Shown: in pieces, positions 47,662 to 60,300 of the stretch
How the letters are laid out: every line of letters starts with the position of its first letter
How positions within the stretch are numbered: the first letter of the stretch is position 1
Assembly: GCA_003952965.2 (NCBI GenBank)
Contig: RXIC02000091.1
Coordinates: forward strand, 132,180 to 196,179
Length of the DNA stretch: 64,000 nucleotides
Direction: 5' to 3'
From: Morella rubra
Lineage: Eukaryota; Streptophyta; Magnoliopsida; Fagales; Myricaceae
Notes under the pieces: generated by a model
Seen by the model: the letters and a program-made list of their open reading frames with translations, nothing else
Told to the model about the DNA's origin: nothing
Database searches by the model: none
Program-made: the position numbers and the translations under genes

Positions 47662-50222
47662 GGACATTTATGCTTGGAAGTATGTTCGTATTTCTTCCTG
47701 GTACTGTATGTGAAAGCAAGATGTTTGATCAGAAGGGCGCAGGGGTTTTGACCTGTACCATGGACATGTTTTGCTACGTAGTTTAAACTTGATGCTCGTA
47801 TGCTACTAGAAGGCCTTAATAAAGTTTTCCTTCCTGCAATTATTCTCAGGGACCGCTCGACTGATTAGCATGTATGCTCCCCACTTACATGGTGCTTCAT
47901 TCGAATTCCTTAACTTGCATAGTACTTGCGGTGTAGGACAATTTCCAATGTCCAAGTTTGCTTATGTGACAAGTTTGGTAGTTATTACGCATAAGATTTT
48001 CCTCGTGACCCCCCAAGAAAAAAAATTCATGTAATTTTGTAGGACAAATAACCACACCCAAACTTGATATATGACTCCCTACATTAGTTCACTGTTCAAG
48101 GGTTGATTTCATCGAATATCTAAGTATTCTGCAGCTAGGCGACTCCAAGTTTCAAAGCTCTCATAGAGATTTATGGTACTTTTATTTCCAGGCATAGAGA
48201 TTTATCGTACTTCAAGTAAATGATAACGAGATTGGATGTACACGTAGAATGCAAAGTGAACATCCTGAAAAAGAAAAAAACTTAGGTTGTATCTACTTCT
48301 TTAGAGCCACTATTGTATAGCAAACCCGGGGGAAGAACAAAAAAAAAAGAAGCTATCTTTTTACAGAAGACAAAAGCACTTTGTTATAACCCCTAAGAGA
48401 AGTCACACGTCCATTTGTTGAAATTCTGATTTTCATTCATTTATCTTGGAGATATGGTTGTTCACTTCCGCCCCTACAGAATTAGCATCGCCCAGATTTT
48501 GCTGCAACTCAGTAAAATGGTAGGTAGGCTAGCTGTTAGTTTTGCCTATCGAAAACAAAAGCAGGCGTTAGTTTAACAATTGTGGACGTTAAGGTAAAGG
48601 GTCATCAGTTTGATGCCGTGTTTGTGTTTCATGTCTTCCACTTTGTCAGGTAACCCAAACATGTTTTCAAAGTCCAACAGCTCAGCAAGTGTTTCAATCA
48701 CATTGTCCCCTTTCTACGCTTCACGCGATACTTCTGGAGACGTTTGGAAGCCAAAATTTTGGGCCCTGCTAAACCCCTACACTGTCTTCCTGCACAGTGG
48801 TTTGCATTTAGGCAATCATCTGAATAAAGATATGGCAAGCCTAATCTTTTCGTACTGAACTCAACAAAGAATGGACCAAAAGCTAGAAGACTAACCGGTG
48901 TCTAAGGACTCTTAGCATTGAAGTCAAGAGATCAAGCCCTCTCTCAAAGCTGGCCTCGCCTCGCCTCGCCTCAGCGAGTCAGCTGCTTGTAGCCCTCTGG
49001 CATTTAAGATTGCAGCCAAGGCTTTAATAGGAGTTATGATGGGTATGGGTACTCCAGTCATGTTAATTTTTGCAGGTTGCGTGGTCTCCAACTGTCTCCA
49101 ATTTTGATTTAAAATAAAACAACGTGGAGCCCATGAAAATCCTCTCAAATTAAATTTGTCAACGTCAATGTTTTTCTCTTTCTCTGTTCCTATCTTTCCT
49201 CTCCTCAGGGTTGGTAGTAGTTAGCCTAATTCAGGTGGCTCTTCATAACGCAAGGAATTAGCTGTACGGACAAAACAAAGCTTCCACCTTATGATTCTTT
49301 TTTTTTTTTTTCCTTTACAGTTGATGATTGAGAATAATTTGATCAAATCATTCTTCATGTTTATGACCGTAATCTAATTATATGAATTGGGTACCCAAGG
49401 GGCATAGTTAAGATCTTTTGGGAAAAGCCCCCAAACATTTCAAAGTTTAAGGAACATTTTTTTTTTTATTAGGCTTTTGACTTTTTGGATCTCATTGGTA
49501 GTAGTTCCTCCAAAGACATGGTATTACAATTTGGCCACCTGTAAATCAATTGTGTATTTCCAACACAAAACAAATTCATCTGATTTTTCATTGTACGCCG
49601 CATCGAGGCAACACGATGAAATACGTTCAAAAATATAAAAAATGAAGAGCAAAATAAAACAAGAAATATTTTTTTTCTAATCAAATACACTTGAGTTATA
49701 CTTCTAAATACAAAATGTTGGATTTCCAATTTGAAGATATACGGAGCAGCCCGAAAGGTTAAGTTGAGTGGATGGAGCCACTCAACGTGCTTAGCAGAAT
49801 GCAGAGCAGCCCGACGTTGGGTCATCCGCGTCCCTGACACTGCTTGTAGTTTTCTTTTTCTTTTTCTAAGCTGACACTGCTTGAAGTTAATTGGGGTGGT
49901 TTTCTGCTCATCTACTTCACCCAACTCCCCCCCCCCTTCTCTTCTCTGAAGCTGCCACCCACATGCTAATCAATGCCTATTTAGTACCCGACTGTCCCGG
50001 CCTCTCTTATCCTATTCTCCGTTAGTATTTCACAAAAACCTTTGCTAGTACCTGATGTTCTCTTGGTAACTCCATCCCTTGCTTAATCCCTGCAGCCTAC
50101 TGTAACAATCTCATACCCGCTGACTCTCTTGTGGGTGACTGATTAATCTCTTCCGCTAAAATCCGTTTCTTGGATCCAAACATTCCCCTATCAGATCCAA
50201 AGCACGAGGACACTCTTCCAAC
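47662..50222. other. Intergenic between KCR copies 2 and 3
   Basis: KCR copy 2 3' flank, then mixed DNA without a convincing gene. A possible coding remnant lies at 48573-48707 on the minus strand. The last 250 bp before 50223 are C/T-rich and probably the KCR copy 3 promoter and 5' UTR. Confidence 0.55.
48573..48707 (-). pseudogene. Orphan coding-like fragment, unrecognised
   Basis: On the minus strand 44 codons end in a stop and encode DNVIETLAELLDFENMFGLP followed by DKVEDMKHKHGIKLM. Composition and codon pattern look like real protein, and an AG directly precedes it, as for a last exon. No upstream exon could be found, so it may be a gene relic or a distant last exon. I do not recognise the family. 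Confidence 0.3.
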
Positions 50223-53091
50223 ATGGAGCTCTGTTTCATGGACAAGCTCAAGGCTCAGCCCTTCTGGGTCGTAGTGCTGTTCACTTTGGGTTCTCTCTCG
50301 GCTCTGAAGTTTTCTCTCGCTTTCCTCAGATGGGTCTACGTCAATTTTCTGAGACCCGCCAAAAATCTGAAGAGATACGGATCCTGGGCACTTGTTACCG
50401 GACCTACTGACGGTATCGGCAAGGGTTTCGCTTTTCAATTGGCTCGTACAGGGCTTAATCTCGTCTTGGTGGCTCGGAATCCGGACAAGCTCAAGGATGT
50501 CTCGGATTCGATTCAAGCCAAGTATGGTAAGACCCAGATCAAGACCGTTGTGGTGGATTTTGCCGGTGATCTTTCCGAGGGTATTCAAAAGATCAGAGAA
50601 GCCATTGAGGGGTTGGATATTGGGGTTTTGATCAACAACGTTGGGATATCGTACCCCTATGCCAGGTTTTTCCACGAAGTGGATGAAGAGCTGTTGAAGA
50701 ATTTGATTAAGATCAATGTTGAAGGTACTACAAAGGTTACTCAGGCTGTTCTGCCCGTTATGCTTAAGAGGAAGAGAGGTGCAATCGTTAATCTTGGCTC
50801 CGGGGCTGCCATTGTGATTCCCTCGGATCCTCTTTACGCTGTTTATGCTGCCACGAAAGCGTAAGCATTTGCATTGGCCTTTTTTCTTCTCGTTGAATTT
50901 TGGTTGCTCAGTGCATATTTGTTTAGACTAGCAGCAGGCTTTTTGTTTGTTCATTCTAGATACTTGAAATTATGAGATGCTATTGTTTTATGAGTTGAAA
51001 GGAGGTTTCTTATGCCTGTAATCAGGTATATTGATCAATTCTCGAGATGTCTCTATGTTGAATACAAGAAAAGTGGGATTGACGTACAGTGTCAGGTATT
51101 GAGCCCAATTCTTTGGTCGTTTTTCTTTTTTTCTCTCAGCAATCAGCATTTTCTTATTGACGCGATCATATAATATGTTTTGCTTCAGATCCCATTCCTG
51201 TTATAGTTGTTCTTAGCTAGTGTTGGGGTACATTGGAATTTCGATTTTCGTCACCATGCAGTAATTGTTCCAACAAAGAGCATAAATGATCGAGATCCAA
51301 AATTTGGAGTTGCTCAAACGATGTTACATGAAAACGACTTCAGGCCTATTTCAATTCGTGTGTCTGCTCATTGTTGAGGGTATCCTAGAAGAAGACAGCT
51401 TTTAGTGCGTTGTGCTAGCCAAATTAACAGCCTATTCAATTTTCAGTAGGCCACTCGACATTTTTCTGTTTGACCTTAACTAGGAATTGTCATTTGTTGA
51501 CCACCTTAGAAATTGAGTTGCATAATATGGCGGGCCTGTGTCCAATGCTAGGGGCAATTGCTCATGATTGGTTAGTTTATAAGCATGGCCTGCTATTGTC
51601 CGATATAGATATCTTCTTGCAGTGAAAAAACTCCGTTTACCCAAAACCTTATTTGCTTATTAGAATATTGAGTAAAGTCATCTTTCCTTTTTCTCTCTCT
51701 TTTCAATTTAATATTTTTCTTAGCAGACAACATTTTTTCTCCGGATTTGTATGTTGGGCGCGTTAGGTAGACTTTATCTTTCTTTCTTTTTTTCCTAAAG
51801 GTAGACTTTATCTTTCAATCATTTCCTTTTTTGCATTTATGTAGCATTTTAACCAAGGGTAGATGATTAATAGATTGTTGCTTTGTTTGGACTGTGCGGG
51901 AAAATTCAAAAAAAGAAAAAAGAAAAAGAATTCCATCAAAGACTCTAGAAAGTTACTTTTAGCGTGTTAGGGAGATTCATATGTTATGGAATCATGATAT
52001 TGAAAGGGGTGAGGTTCAGACCCTGTTCCCTGATCATAGTTATTATTCACTACTTCCTATCTGTGCAGGTCACAGATTTTACATTATACCTTCTAAATGG
52101 TTTGATTTTAGACGTTCCATCTCACCCCTCCCTATTTGTTTTTAAGTTGGGCTTGGCTTTTTTCATTCTTTGTTGGCATGATAGGTTTTCTTCATTATGG
52201 CCTTTTGGTTTTTCACTCGTTATCTTGGATCATATCTCACTTCATCTAAAGGTTGCTTGTGTACTTTCTTTTATGCCTTCAAGGTAATCCGCTTGATTGT
52301 CACTAGATGAGACCGGATATTCTATTGGTGGGATGACTGCGTAGAGCTGTGACAATTTGAGTGGAAACAAAAAATTGTATCACCTTTAAGACCTAATAGA
52401 GAGCCTAAAATGAATCTGAAGAGAAACAAAATCCAATGATTGTTTTGGCAATCAGAACTGGTTAAGGAATGATACCGGCTTATACATACAGTTAACCAAT
52501 TCATTTAGTGAAATACGAGAAAGCTGGACCTGACTTAGCAGTGTTGAGATATAGGCATGATCACTTCCTGCCCAACTTTCTAGTTGATGACTTTGACTCC
52601 CACTCGTGCATCCCAATTGTTAGGCCTTGACTACTTAATGATAAAGGGAAGCGTTGTTCAACAGGGGAGGTTGTAGTTTTTGGGGTGCCTGTATATCAAA
52701 AGCTTTTAACTTGAGAGGGATGAGAAAAAATACTTGTTATCAGCTATTGTATGTTCATCATCCATATTTCGCCAGCTAATCTGTTTTAGGAATAAGAGCT
52801 TTGTTCTGTGTTCTCTGATCAACTCTCTGGACGCAGGTTCCTCTGTACGTGGCAACAAAGATGGCATCAATCAGGAGTTCTTCCTTCTTTGTTCCATCGA
52901 CAGATGGATATGCCCGGGCAGCTATGCGCTGGATAGGCTACGAGCCTCGTTGCACGCCTTACTGGCCCCATACGCTCCTCTGGGCTTTGGCCAACTCATT
53001 GCCACAGTCTGCTGTTGATGCATGGCGCCTGAGGTTTTGCCTGGCTGTACGAAAGAGAGGACAACTCAAGGAGTCCAGAAAGAAGGAATAG
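50223..53091 (+). CDS. KCR1: Very-long-chain 3-oxoacyl-CoA reductase, KCR1 type, tandem copy 3
   Basis: Three exons (50223-50860, 51026-51095, 52837-53091) join in frame to 320 aa; Arabidopsis KCR1 (At1g67730) is 318. It is the closest of the three copies to KCR1: [10 protein letters not shown] at 57-66, [24 protein letters not shown] (NNAG in Arabidopsis), [13 protein letters not shown], the GSG serine, and catalytic Tyr208-x3-Lys212. A hydrophobic anchor covers about 14-42. The C-terminus ends ESRKKE, a di-lysine-like ER-retrieval signal as in KCR1. It should catalyse NADPH-dependent reduction of 3-ketoacyl-CoA in the ER fatty-acid elongase complex, feeding waxes, suberin, sphingolipids and seed lipids. 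It is probably the housekeeping copy of the array. Confidence 0.95.
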
Positions 53092-54368
53092 GGAATATCT
53101 TGCTCTGATCTTTTTTAGGCAGGGATGGCTGCTTAGATAAGTAGATTGGTGTGCTTGGAATTCACCTTTCGTGTTTCATTAGCGTTATAAGTTGGGTTCT
53201 ATGATGGACTACTGTTCGTTCTTCTTTACCTCAAGCAGACTTATATTGGATTATTGTTTTCACTATGGCACCCAAATAATTTTGCTCTTCTTCTTATTTT
53301 TTTCTAAGAATATTTCTTTTTTTTTTTTTTTTGCTCCCTTCTTATTCATCTTCTCTCACTTCTTGCTTCTTGATCCCTTAACACTACCCTTCGATTTTGG
53401 GGAACGGGAATATGTTGGCAGAGTTCGCTTGTAATCAACAAACACTTCTCTGGGCTACAGGCCCATCAAACTGGTGCGTGGATTAGATAAAAAGACAAGG
53501 AATTTTATTTCATTCTCCAAACGCATTCTCCTATTATAACTGTGAATCATACGAAGCCAGCCCAAATACTGAAAAGGAAAAGAAGAAGCCTCTTTGTAGG
53601 GCCTTCTTAAAATGTTTTTGAAAACTTTTTTTTTTCATTTTGGCCCCCAAAATGTGCTTTTATGCAATTGGCTCCCCAATAGCAAATTCCTTACTTTTTG
53701 CTAACCTTGATCAAATCTAAAATATCTTAATGGAACAAGAAAGTGTTACCAACTAAACAAACTGACCTACACAAATAATACATATATATTTTAAACATGC
53801 ATGAACTAATCAACATTGATCTTCTTCAAATATGAAAAATCTTCCTTTTCAACTTAAATACCCTCACTTGTGAGAGTAATAGTAGAAGTTATAAATATTT
53901 TTCAAAACCCCCAGTAACATGATAATATTTTACACAGGATGATGTCCCAGAACAAGCTATTGGAGACATTAACGTAGGAACTTATACTATTACTTTAAGG
54001 AGCTTTCATACATATTATGCAATGAAAGTAAGATGCTAAAGGACCTTAAAAAAAAGTCCAAAAGAAAAAACATGGTGTAAAATTCTTATACAAGAGCTCT
54101 ACAATATCACATTTAGTTCACATTGAATAATTATTTTCGGCCCGTGGGCCTAGGGCCTCGATTGCAAACGATACACGACTGTAATAAGCCTCCCGAAACA
54201 CATTGGATTGGTTTGTTCTGGTTCCGCTCCACCGCATTGCCCGCCGCCAAAACGACTTACGTATGTTCGAAAACAATCCGAGGTTCTGTCTTCTTCTTTC
54301 AACCGGAGGACTCCTAACGCACGCAGAGGAGGCCGCCCACTCTTCCATCGGCTAAAAGGAGTCCATCA
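53092..54368. other. Intergenic between KCR copy 3 and the Lys-rich protein gene
   Basis: KCR 3' UTR and T-rich DNA to about 53450, then AT-rich sequence. From 54140 composition rises in GC toward the next gene's 5' UTR. No gene evident. Confidence 0.6.
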
Positions 54369-57300
54369 ATGGCGGAACCGGGTTCCGGTGGTCATAACGC
54401 GTCTCAGAACAATGTAGTATTCGTGGACACCAGCCTCGACACCCACTTGGCCTTGCTCGTCTCGGATTCTGACACTGTTTCCGATCTCAAAAGTAACCTA
54501 ATTCTTGATCATCAACTTTAACTTCTTCTTTCTTTCTTTTTTATTCTCTTTTTTGCTTGTTTTTGTTTTATCTCCTATATGTTCTGCGGTTTAAGGCTCT
54601 TTTCTTATTCCGGGGTTCTTTTTCTAAAGCTGAATTTATTTTTAGTTTTTTCGCTTTCCAAATGCTTTGGGGTAATGGATAACAAAACAACTCGTTTATG
54701 CATGCTTTCTCATTATGTGGTTAATCACGATGTTTAATTGATGACTACTCTTGTATTGGAGCAAAATATATTTATAAAGGACCCCAGTAATTAGTCTCCA
54801 CGGTCTGATTAAAAGATAGACTTTATTGTACTTTTTAGTTGATATGATTTATTTTCGAGCTCGTATCTCCGTTGTCAGTCATATTAGCCTTCACTTGAAG
54901 TGTACAATGTAGATAGAATTGCATGATATAGCCATTAGCTATAATCCGTGTAGATTTTTGAGAAGCCAAAATAACCTAAAATGGATGAACTAGTGGAAAG
55001 TAAGGGCTTTTGGAGGTTATAATTCTTCATACTTATAATTTATGTGCCTAGTAGATTTATTTGGAAGAATCATCCATACTTCCACGCCACTGTATGATTG
55101 TGACTAGTAAATGAATAAGAAGTTGTGATTTCTTACTTTCTACTTCTGATAATTTATCCATGTGGTCACCGTGCAGAGAAAATTCTTTATGAACACCCAC
55201 TGTGCTTTCCTAACGTCGGGAAGATACAAATTCATGCTTTGAAGGTATGCTTACTTTAAATGAATTGGAACTTTTCGTTTGCTGAGTATGTGTATGTCAT
55301 TGTTGTTAACAAGGTCATATAAACTTGGCAGGTTAAGCGCAAAGGATTCTTTTATCACTTATCAGATTCCATGCTTGTAAAAAGTGCTTTTGACGGGGTC
55401 AAGAATAATTGGTTCCTTGGTGTTGATGCTTCTCAGTCAGTGGAGCATGGTGAAAATCAGCATTCTCATATTCCTAATTCTAATGACCTATTAGCCTGTT
55501 TTGGCATCAAGAACAGCACTCTATTTGATCGGGTTGATCTTCTTTGTGATGGTCCTCTCAACAAGCCATCCAATTTGGCTGATTCGTCGCTGCGGCCGGT
55601 TCGGAGCTATACAAATGCGAAAGACACTACTCCTAAAGTGGACTATGACGATTCAAGTAATTCTGGGAGACAAGTTTTAAAAGAAAAAGATGCTTCAGAT
55701 CATGGATTTGGAAAGGATGCATTACAGCAGTACCTTATAGTCCCAGAGAACTCCTTAACTAAGGCAGTTAGAGAAGTTTCATTTGATATGAGGAGGGGAA
55801 TCAAAGAGACTCCTGATGAACCTTGCAGGAGTTCCTCAGCTAATACAAGTAAGAGGAAAGTTTCTAAAACAAAGAGTACAAATAATCTGGGCAGGCAGGC
55901 TGTAGTTACAGGAGAACTTGGTAATTGCATAACGAACGAATTTAAGAATGACTTTGATGTGCAAGCGAATAAGTTATCGGAAGAAGCTTCAGAATCGATA
56001 CCTCACGGTAAGAGAAAGCATAAAATTGAAAATGAGAATGGAGATCAAGGTCCTTTAAAAGAAAATGGAGCTTTGACTTGTGATTCTAATAAAGAGACCT
56101 CCAAGGCAGTTTCTAGTGCATCTCAGCACTCTGTGGCGGATGCATTGAGGATAAATGGCATGTCGGACAATATTCGTGTAGCACCACTGGAGGATGCCCA
56201 TTTATTGGAAACTGGCTCAACCAGTGTGAAGAGTAAGAAAAGGAGAAATAAATCTTCAAATCTTCTTAATCAAGTAGTTGCTGCAGCTCCTCCTTCTGGG
56301 AAAGTTGTTGGAGAAGAGATTTCTGGGGTCACTGTGCGGAATAAGTACAAGGATTCAAGTGGAGAACCTGGTGCAGTCTCTGTTCCTAGAGAAGGTGGTG
56401 CAACAATTTCTGAAACTGGCAGAATCTCTATGAAGGAAAAGGAGGGTGATCCAATTCATGAAGTGGAGGAAAATAATGAACTACGATCATCACTGATGGA
56501 CAAACAGAAGACAAATGCCACCCTCGACGGTTTGGCTTCTGTACCTTCCAAGAATGTACATTTGCTGGGAATTGACTCAAGTAGTGGGAAGAAGAAAAGG
56601 AAAAAGAAATCTTCAAAGCCCCTTACAGAAGTGGTCAGTGCAGTTCCTTCTTCTGGGAAAGATGACAAGGAAGAAAGTTCTAGGGTCACTGTGGGAATAA
56701 ATATGAAGGATTCAAGTAATGAACCACATGCAGCTGGAGACAGCGGTCAGGGGGCAATGACTTCTGAACTTCGTGGAATCTTGCAGGATGAAATGCAGTA
56801 TGATCCATTCTATGAATCTGGAGAAAATGACAAAGTGGCAGGTGAATATTCCCACCTTGCATTGATATCTGATGTAATGTGGTCTTGCTTTCATACAACC
56901 TTATAGGACATTTTTTGTGAAAAATTTGCATGCCCGAGACTTTTTGGAGTTTAAGGAGAATCCAATGTTAATATCTAAAAAATGTGCATTACTATGCTGG
57001 GCAGTCAATTTTAGCTGGAAACTCACGCATTAGATGTTATTTTTGAGGTAGTACTAAGACTAAGGTAGTACTAAAACACCCAAACACTGGCAGAGAGAAA
57101 TTATATATTTTTTTTTGTGGAAATTTCAATAAAAGGCACACCACTCTTCTGTTGATACATGACAGACATGTTGGAGTGTTACGAGTGTAGAAATCATAGA
57201 CTCTATTGCTGATTGTAATGCTAATTCTTTGGTAGGTCTTGACATGTCTGACACTGATGCTGGGAATGTGAAAAGTAAAAGAGATGTGTCTGAAGAAGAA

Positions 57301-60300
57301 ACTTTTGTTGGACCGGAAAGAATGAGAAATTCAAAGAGTAGTAATTTTGTTGATTTGAAATGCCTTCCTTCTGTTGGGGCAAAGAGCTTAGTGATCTCCA
57401 AAAGGACATTGAGCTTTCTTCCAGGCCCGAGAATACGGTCCTTAATGATGATGGCAATTGCAAAACTGATGATACTGATGGAGTCGAACGGGAAAGAGCA
57501 TCCTCACATAATAGAGATCCTAAAGGAATTATGTCTGAAAAGGTCAAACCACTCAGTCAGGATAAAGTGAACATTAATGCTAAAGAAGTAATCGCCACTA
57601 CCAAATTGTTAGATGAGACAGTAATTGTTGGGGATAGGAGATCTGGTAAGAAAGGAAAGAAGAAGAGGAAAACTGAGGATTCAGTTGGAGGTACACTTCT
57701 TAAATCGGGTATTGAGCAGGTTAAATATTCTGATTGGGATAGACATACATCAGAGAATGGTGATCATTCCAGTGTCAAAGCTAACAAAGAAGAAAGCAAC
57801 TCACGGACGGAGGAAGAGGTGTCAAGAATAAAAGCAGTTAGTACTTCTCTTTTGGGTACTGGTCAGAAAACTGGTGATGTCCATGGAAATGAGCTGGAAT
57901 CCTTACAGCACATCACAAAAAGAAAAGCGAATGCAGAGAATGAGGATGAGAAAATGAGAAAGAAATCTAAGAAGAAAAGAAATTCCACTACAAAAGATCA
58001 AGATGTTGATCATAAGGATGCAACACCTTCAGCTGATAATCAAAAGAAGGTGGAAGCTTCATCTAGAATGATCAATGAGAAGCAAGGTTGCGAAGGAATA
58101 TCTCGAGATGGCAACTCTAGCACCATCCAACTGCCGAAGGATGGATATGCTAAGCACATGCTTGACCCTGAAAAGAAGCTTCTAAAAGTTTCTAGAAGTA
58201 AGGATTCAGTTGGGAGAAGTCTGGTTAAATCAGGTATAAAGGATGCTAAAAATTCTGAACATGACACATCTTCAGCAGACCGTCATAAAACTGGAAGTGG
58301 CGATCATTTCGGTGACAAAGCTAAGAAAGAAGGAAGAAATTTACAGAAGGGAAAGGAAGTATCAAAAATGAAAACAGATGGTACTTCTCTGTTGGGTACT
58401 GGTCAGCAATCTGGTGATGTCCATGGAGATGAGGTGGACTCCGTGCAGCACATCAGCAAAACACAAGCAAATGGGGAGAATATGGAGGAAAAAATGAGAA
58501 AGAAACCTAAGAAGAAAAAAAATTCTACTGCAAAGAATCTTCTGGGATCGCAAACAAAAGATCAAGATGTTGGTCATAAGGATTCAACACCTTCAGCTGA
58601 TAATCAAAGGACTGTGGAAGCTTCATCCAAAATGACAAATGAGAAGCAAGGGAGTGGAGGAAAATCCCAAGCTGACAAGTCTAGCACCACCCTCCAACTT
58701 CAAGGATCACTGCCTAATGATGAAGGTGCTGAGCACACACTTAACCCTGAAAAGAAACTTTTAAAAGTTTCTAGAATTGGGAGAAATGATTCACAATCCC
58801 CCAAGTCTCATGAGTCCACCTCCGTTCTTGAAGATGCTAGAAGGTCCAAAGTTGACACTGCTTCTGTGACCAGCATCAATTCAGAGAGAAAAAGTGCTGC
58901 TTTTATCGTATCAAATTCTAAGTTGGGAAATTCTAAGTATATAGTTCACCCAAACAAACTGGGCAACGGGAGTCAATCAGGTGTGGGCCAGGGTGTTAGA
59001 AAAGCTAATGACATTGGAGAAGTAGTAAATAGCTCAGAACATGAGAAGAGCCTGCTAGCTAAATCGGGAGCAATTTTCAAGGATGATAGTACTGAGACTT
59101 CTGAAGATGTAGAGGGATTTGACAACTCGGATGCCAGCACCAAAACTCCATCAAATAATTCATTTTCATCCGACTACTCTGATGGTGAAAGCAATGGAAA
59201 TCTGAACTCACCTCAAAATGGTAATTCATTTTTCATCTGGACTTTTCTAGATCAGTAGTTTTATCATTAGGTTATACTGTGTTGAACATCTCATGTTTTC
59301 TCTTGCATCTTTTCAGATAAGCGAACACTTATATTTCAGTCTGTTATTTATTTGCTTCGCATATATCACTAATGAGACTTGATGGATAAAGAAGACCATT
59401 TCCCTTCCAGCAAACTCTTTTCTTTTATCGCCCCTTTTTGAGAACGTTTACTAACAAGAGTGTAGTAGATGCGACTATGGTAGGGCCTCTTTCAGTTAGC
59501 CTTAAGAAAAGTAGGATATGAGGTTGTGGAGTTACTGTGTTTTGGTGTCTTGGAATGAGGCTGCAATCTGTTTCTTTGCTGAATGCGTTCAATAGAGAAA
59601 CTGCCAAGTGTTTTGGTCATCTTTTGATGATGAGTTGCTTTTAAAAGTTAGAACTGGGAGACAAGCCATTGAGCTTATATACTGGTTTTTAAACCTCCTA
59701 TGTACGTTCAGAGCCTGTACAATGGAAAATGTTCCCTAATGGCCAAAAGACGGATTATTCATGACAATTCTTTGCTATTAGTCAAGGCATTTTAGTGTCT
59801 TCATTGTTTCTTGTTGTATACTGAAGCTATTAAAAAGAAGTTTTAAGACGACATTGGCATTCACAAGACGAGTGTGTATCACTCGTTCTGTTCTCTGGTA
59901 CTTTTTTTGTCAAACGATGGTGTTCTGATCTTGTAGAAGCTAACGTTTTCTGTTTTATAATTGCCTCAGGATCTTATGAATCAAAAATGAGGAACGGTGG
60001 TGGAAGAAGCATCAAGAAAGGGAGGTGAGTGTCGATAAGAGTTATTTCTTCTTTTTTTACGAGAAATAGGCCTGTGGTGTGGGCGCACCAGAGTTCCAGT
60101 AGGAGTCATCCATATCTCATGTTTTGATGCTACTTTTGGATAGCTTCTGGACATCTTAAAAATTTATCACTTTCAAGTCTGCATCCTCATGAACATTGTT
60201 TCGTCTGGTGATTATAACCATACTCTTTCTTAATTATGAATCGATGGAAACCATCATATTCTCAAACTTAAATCTCTTGTTCCCTGGAGCAGTTCTTCAG

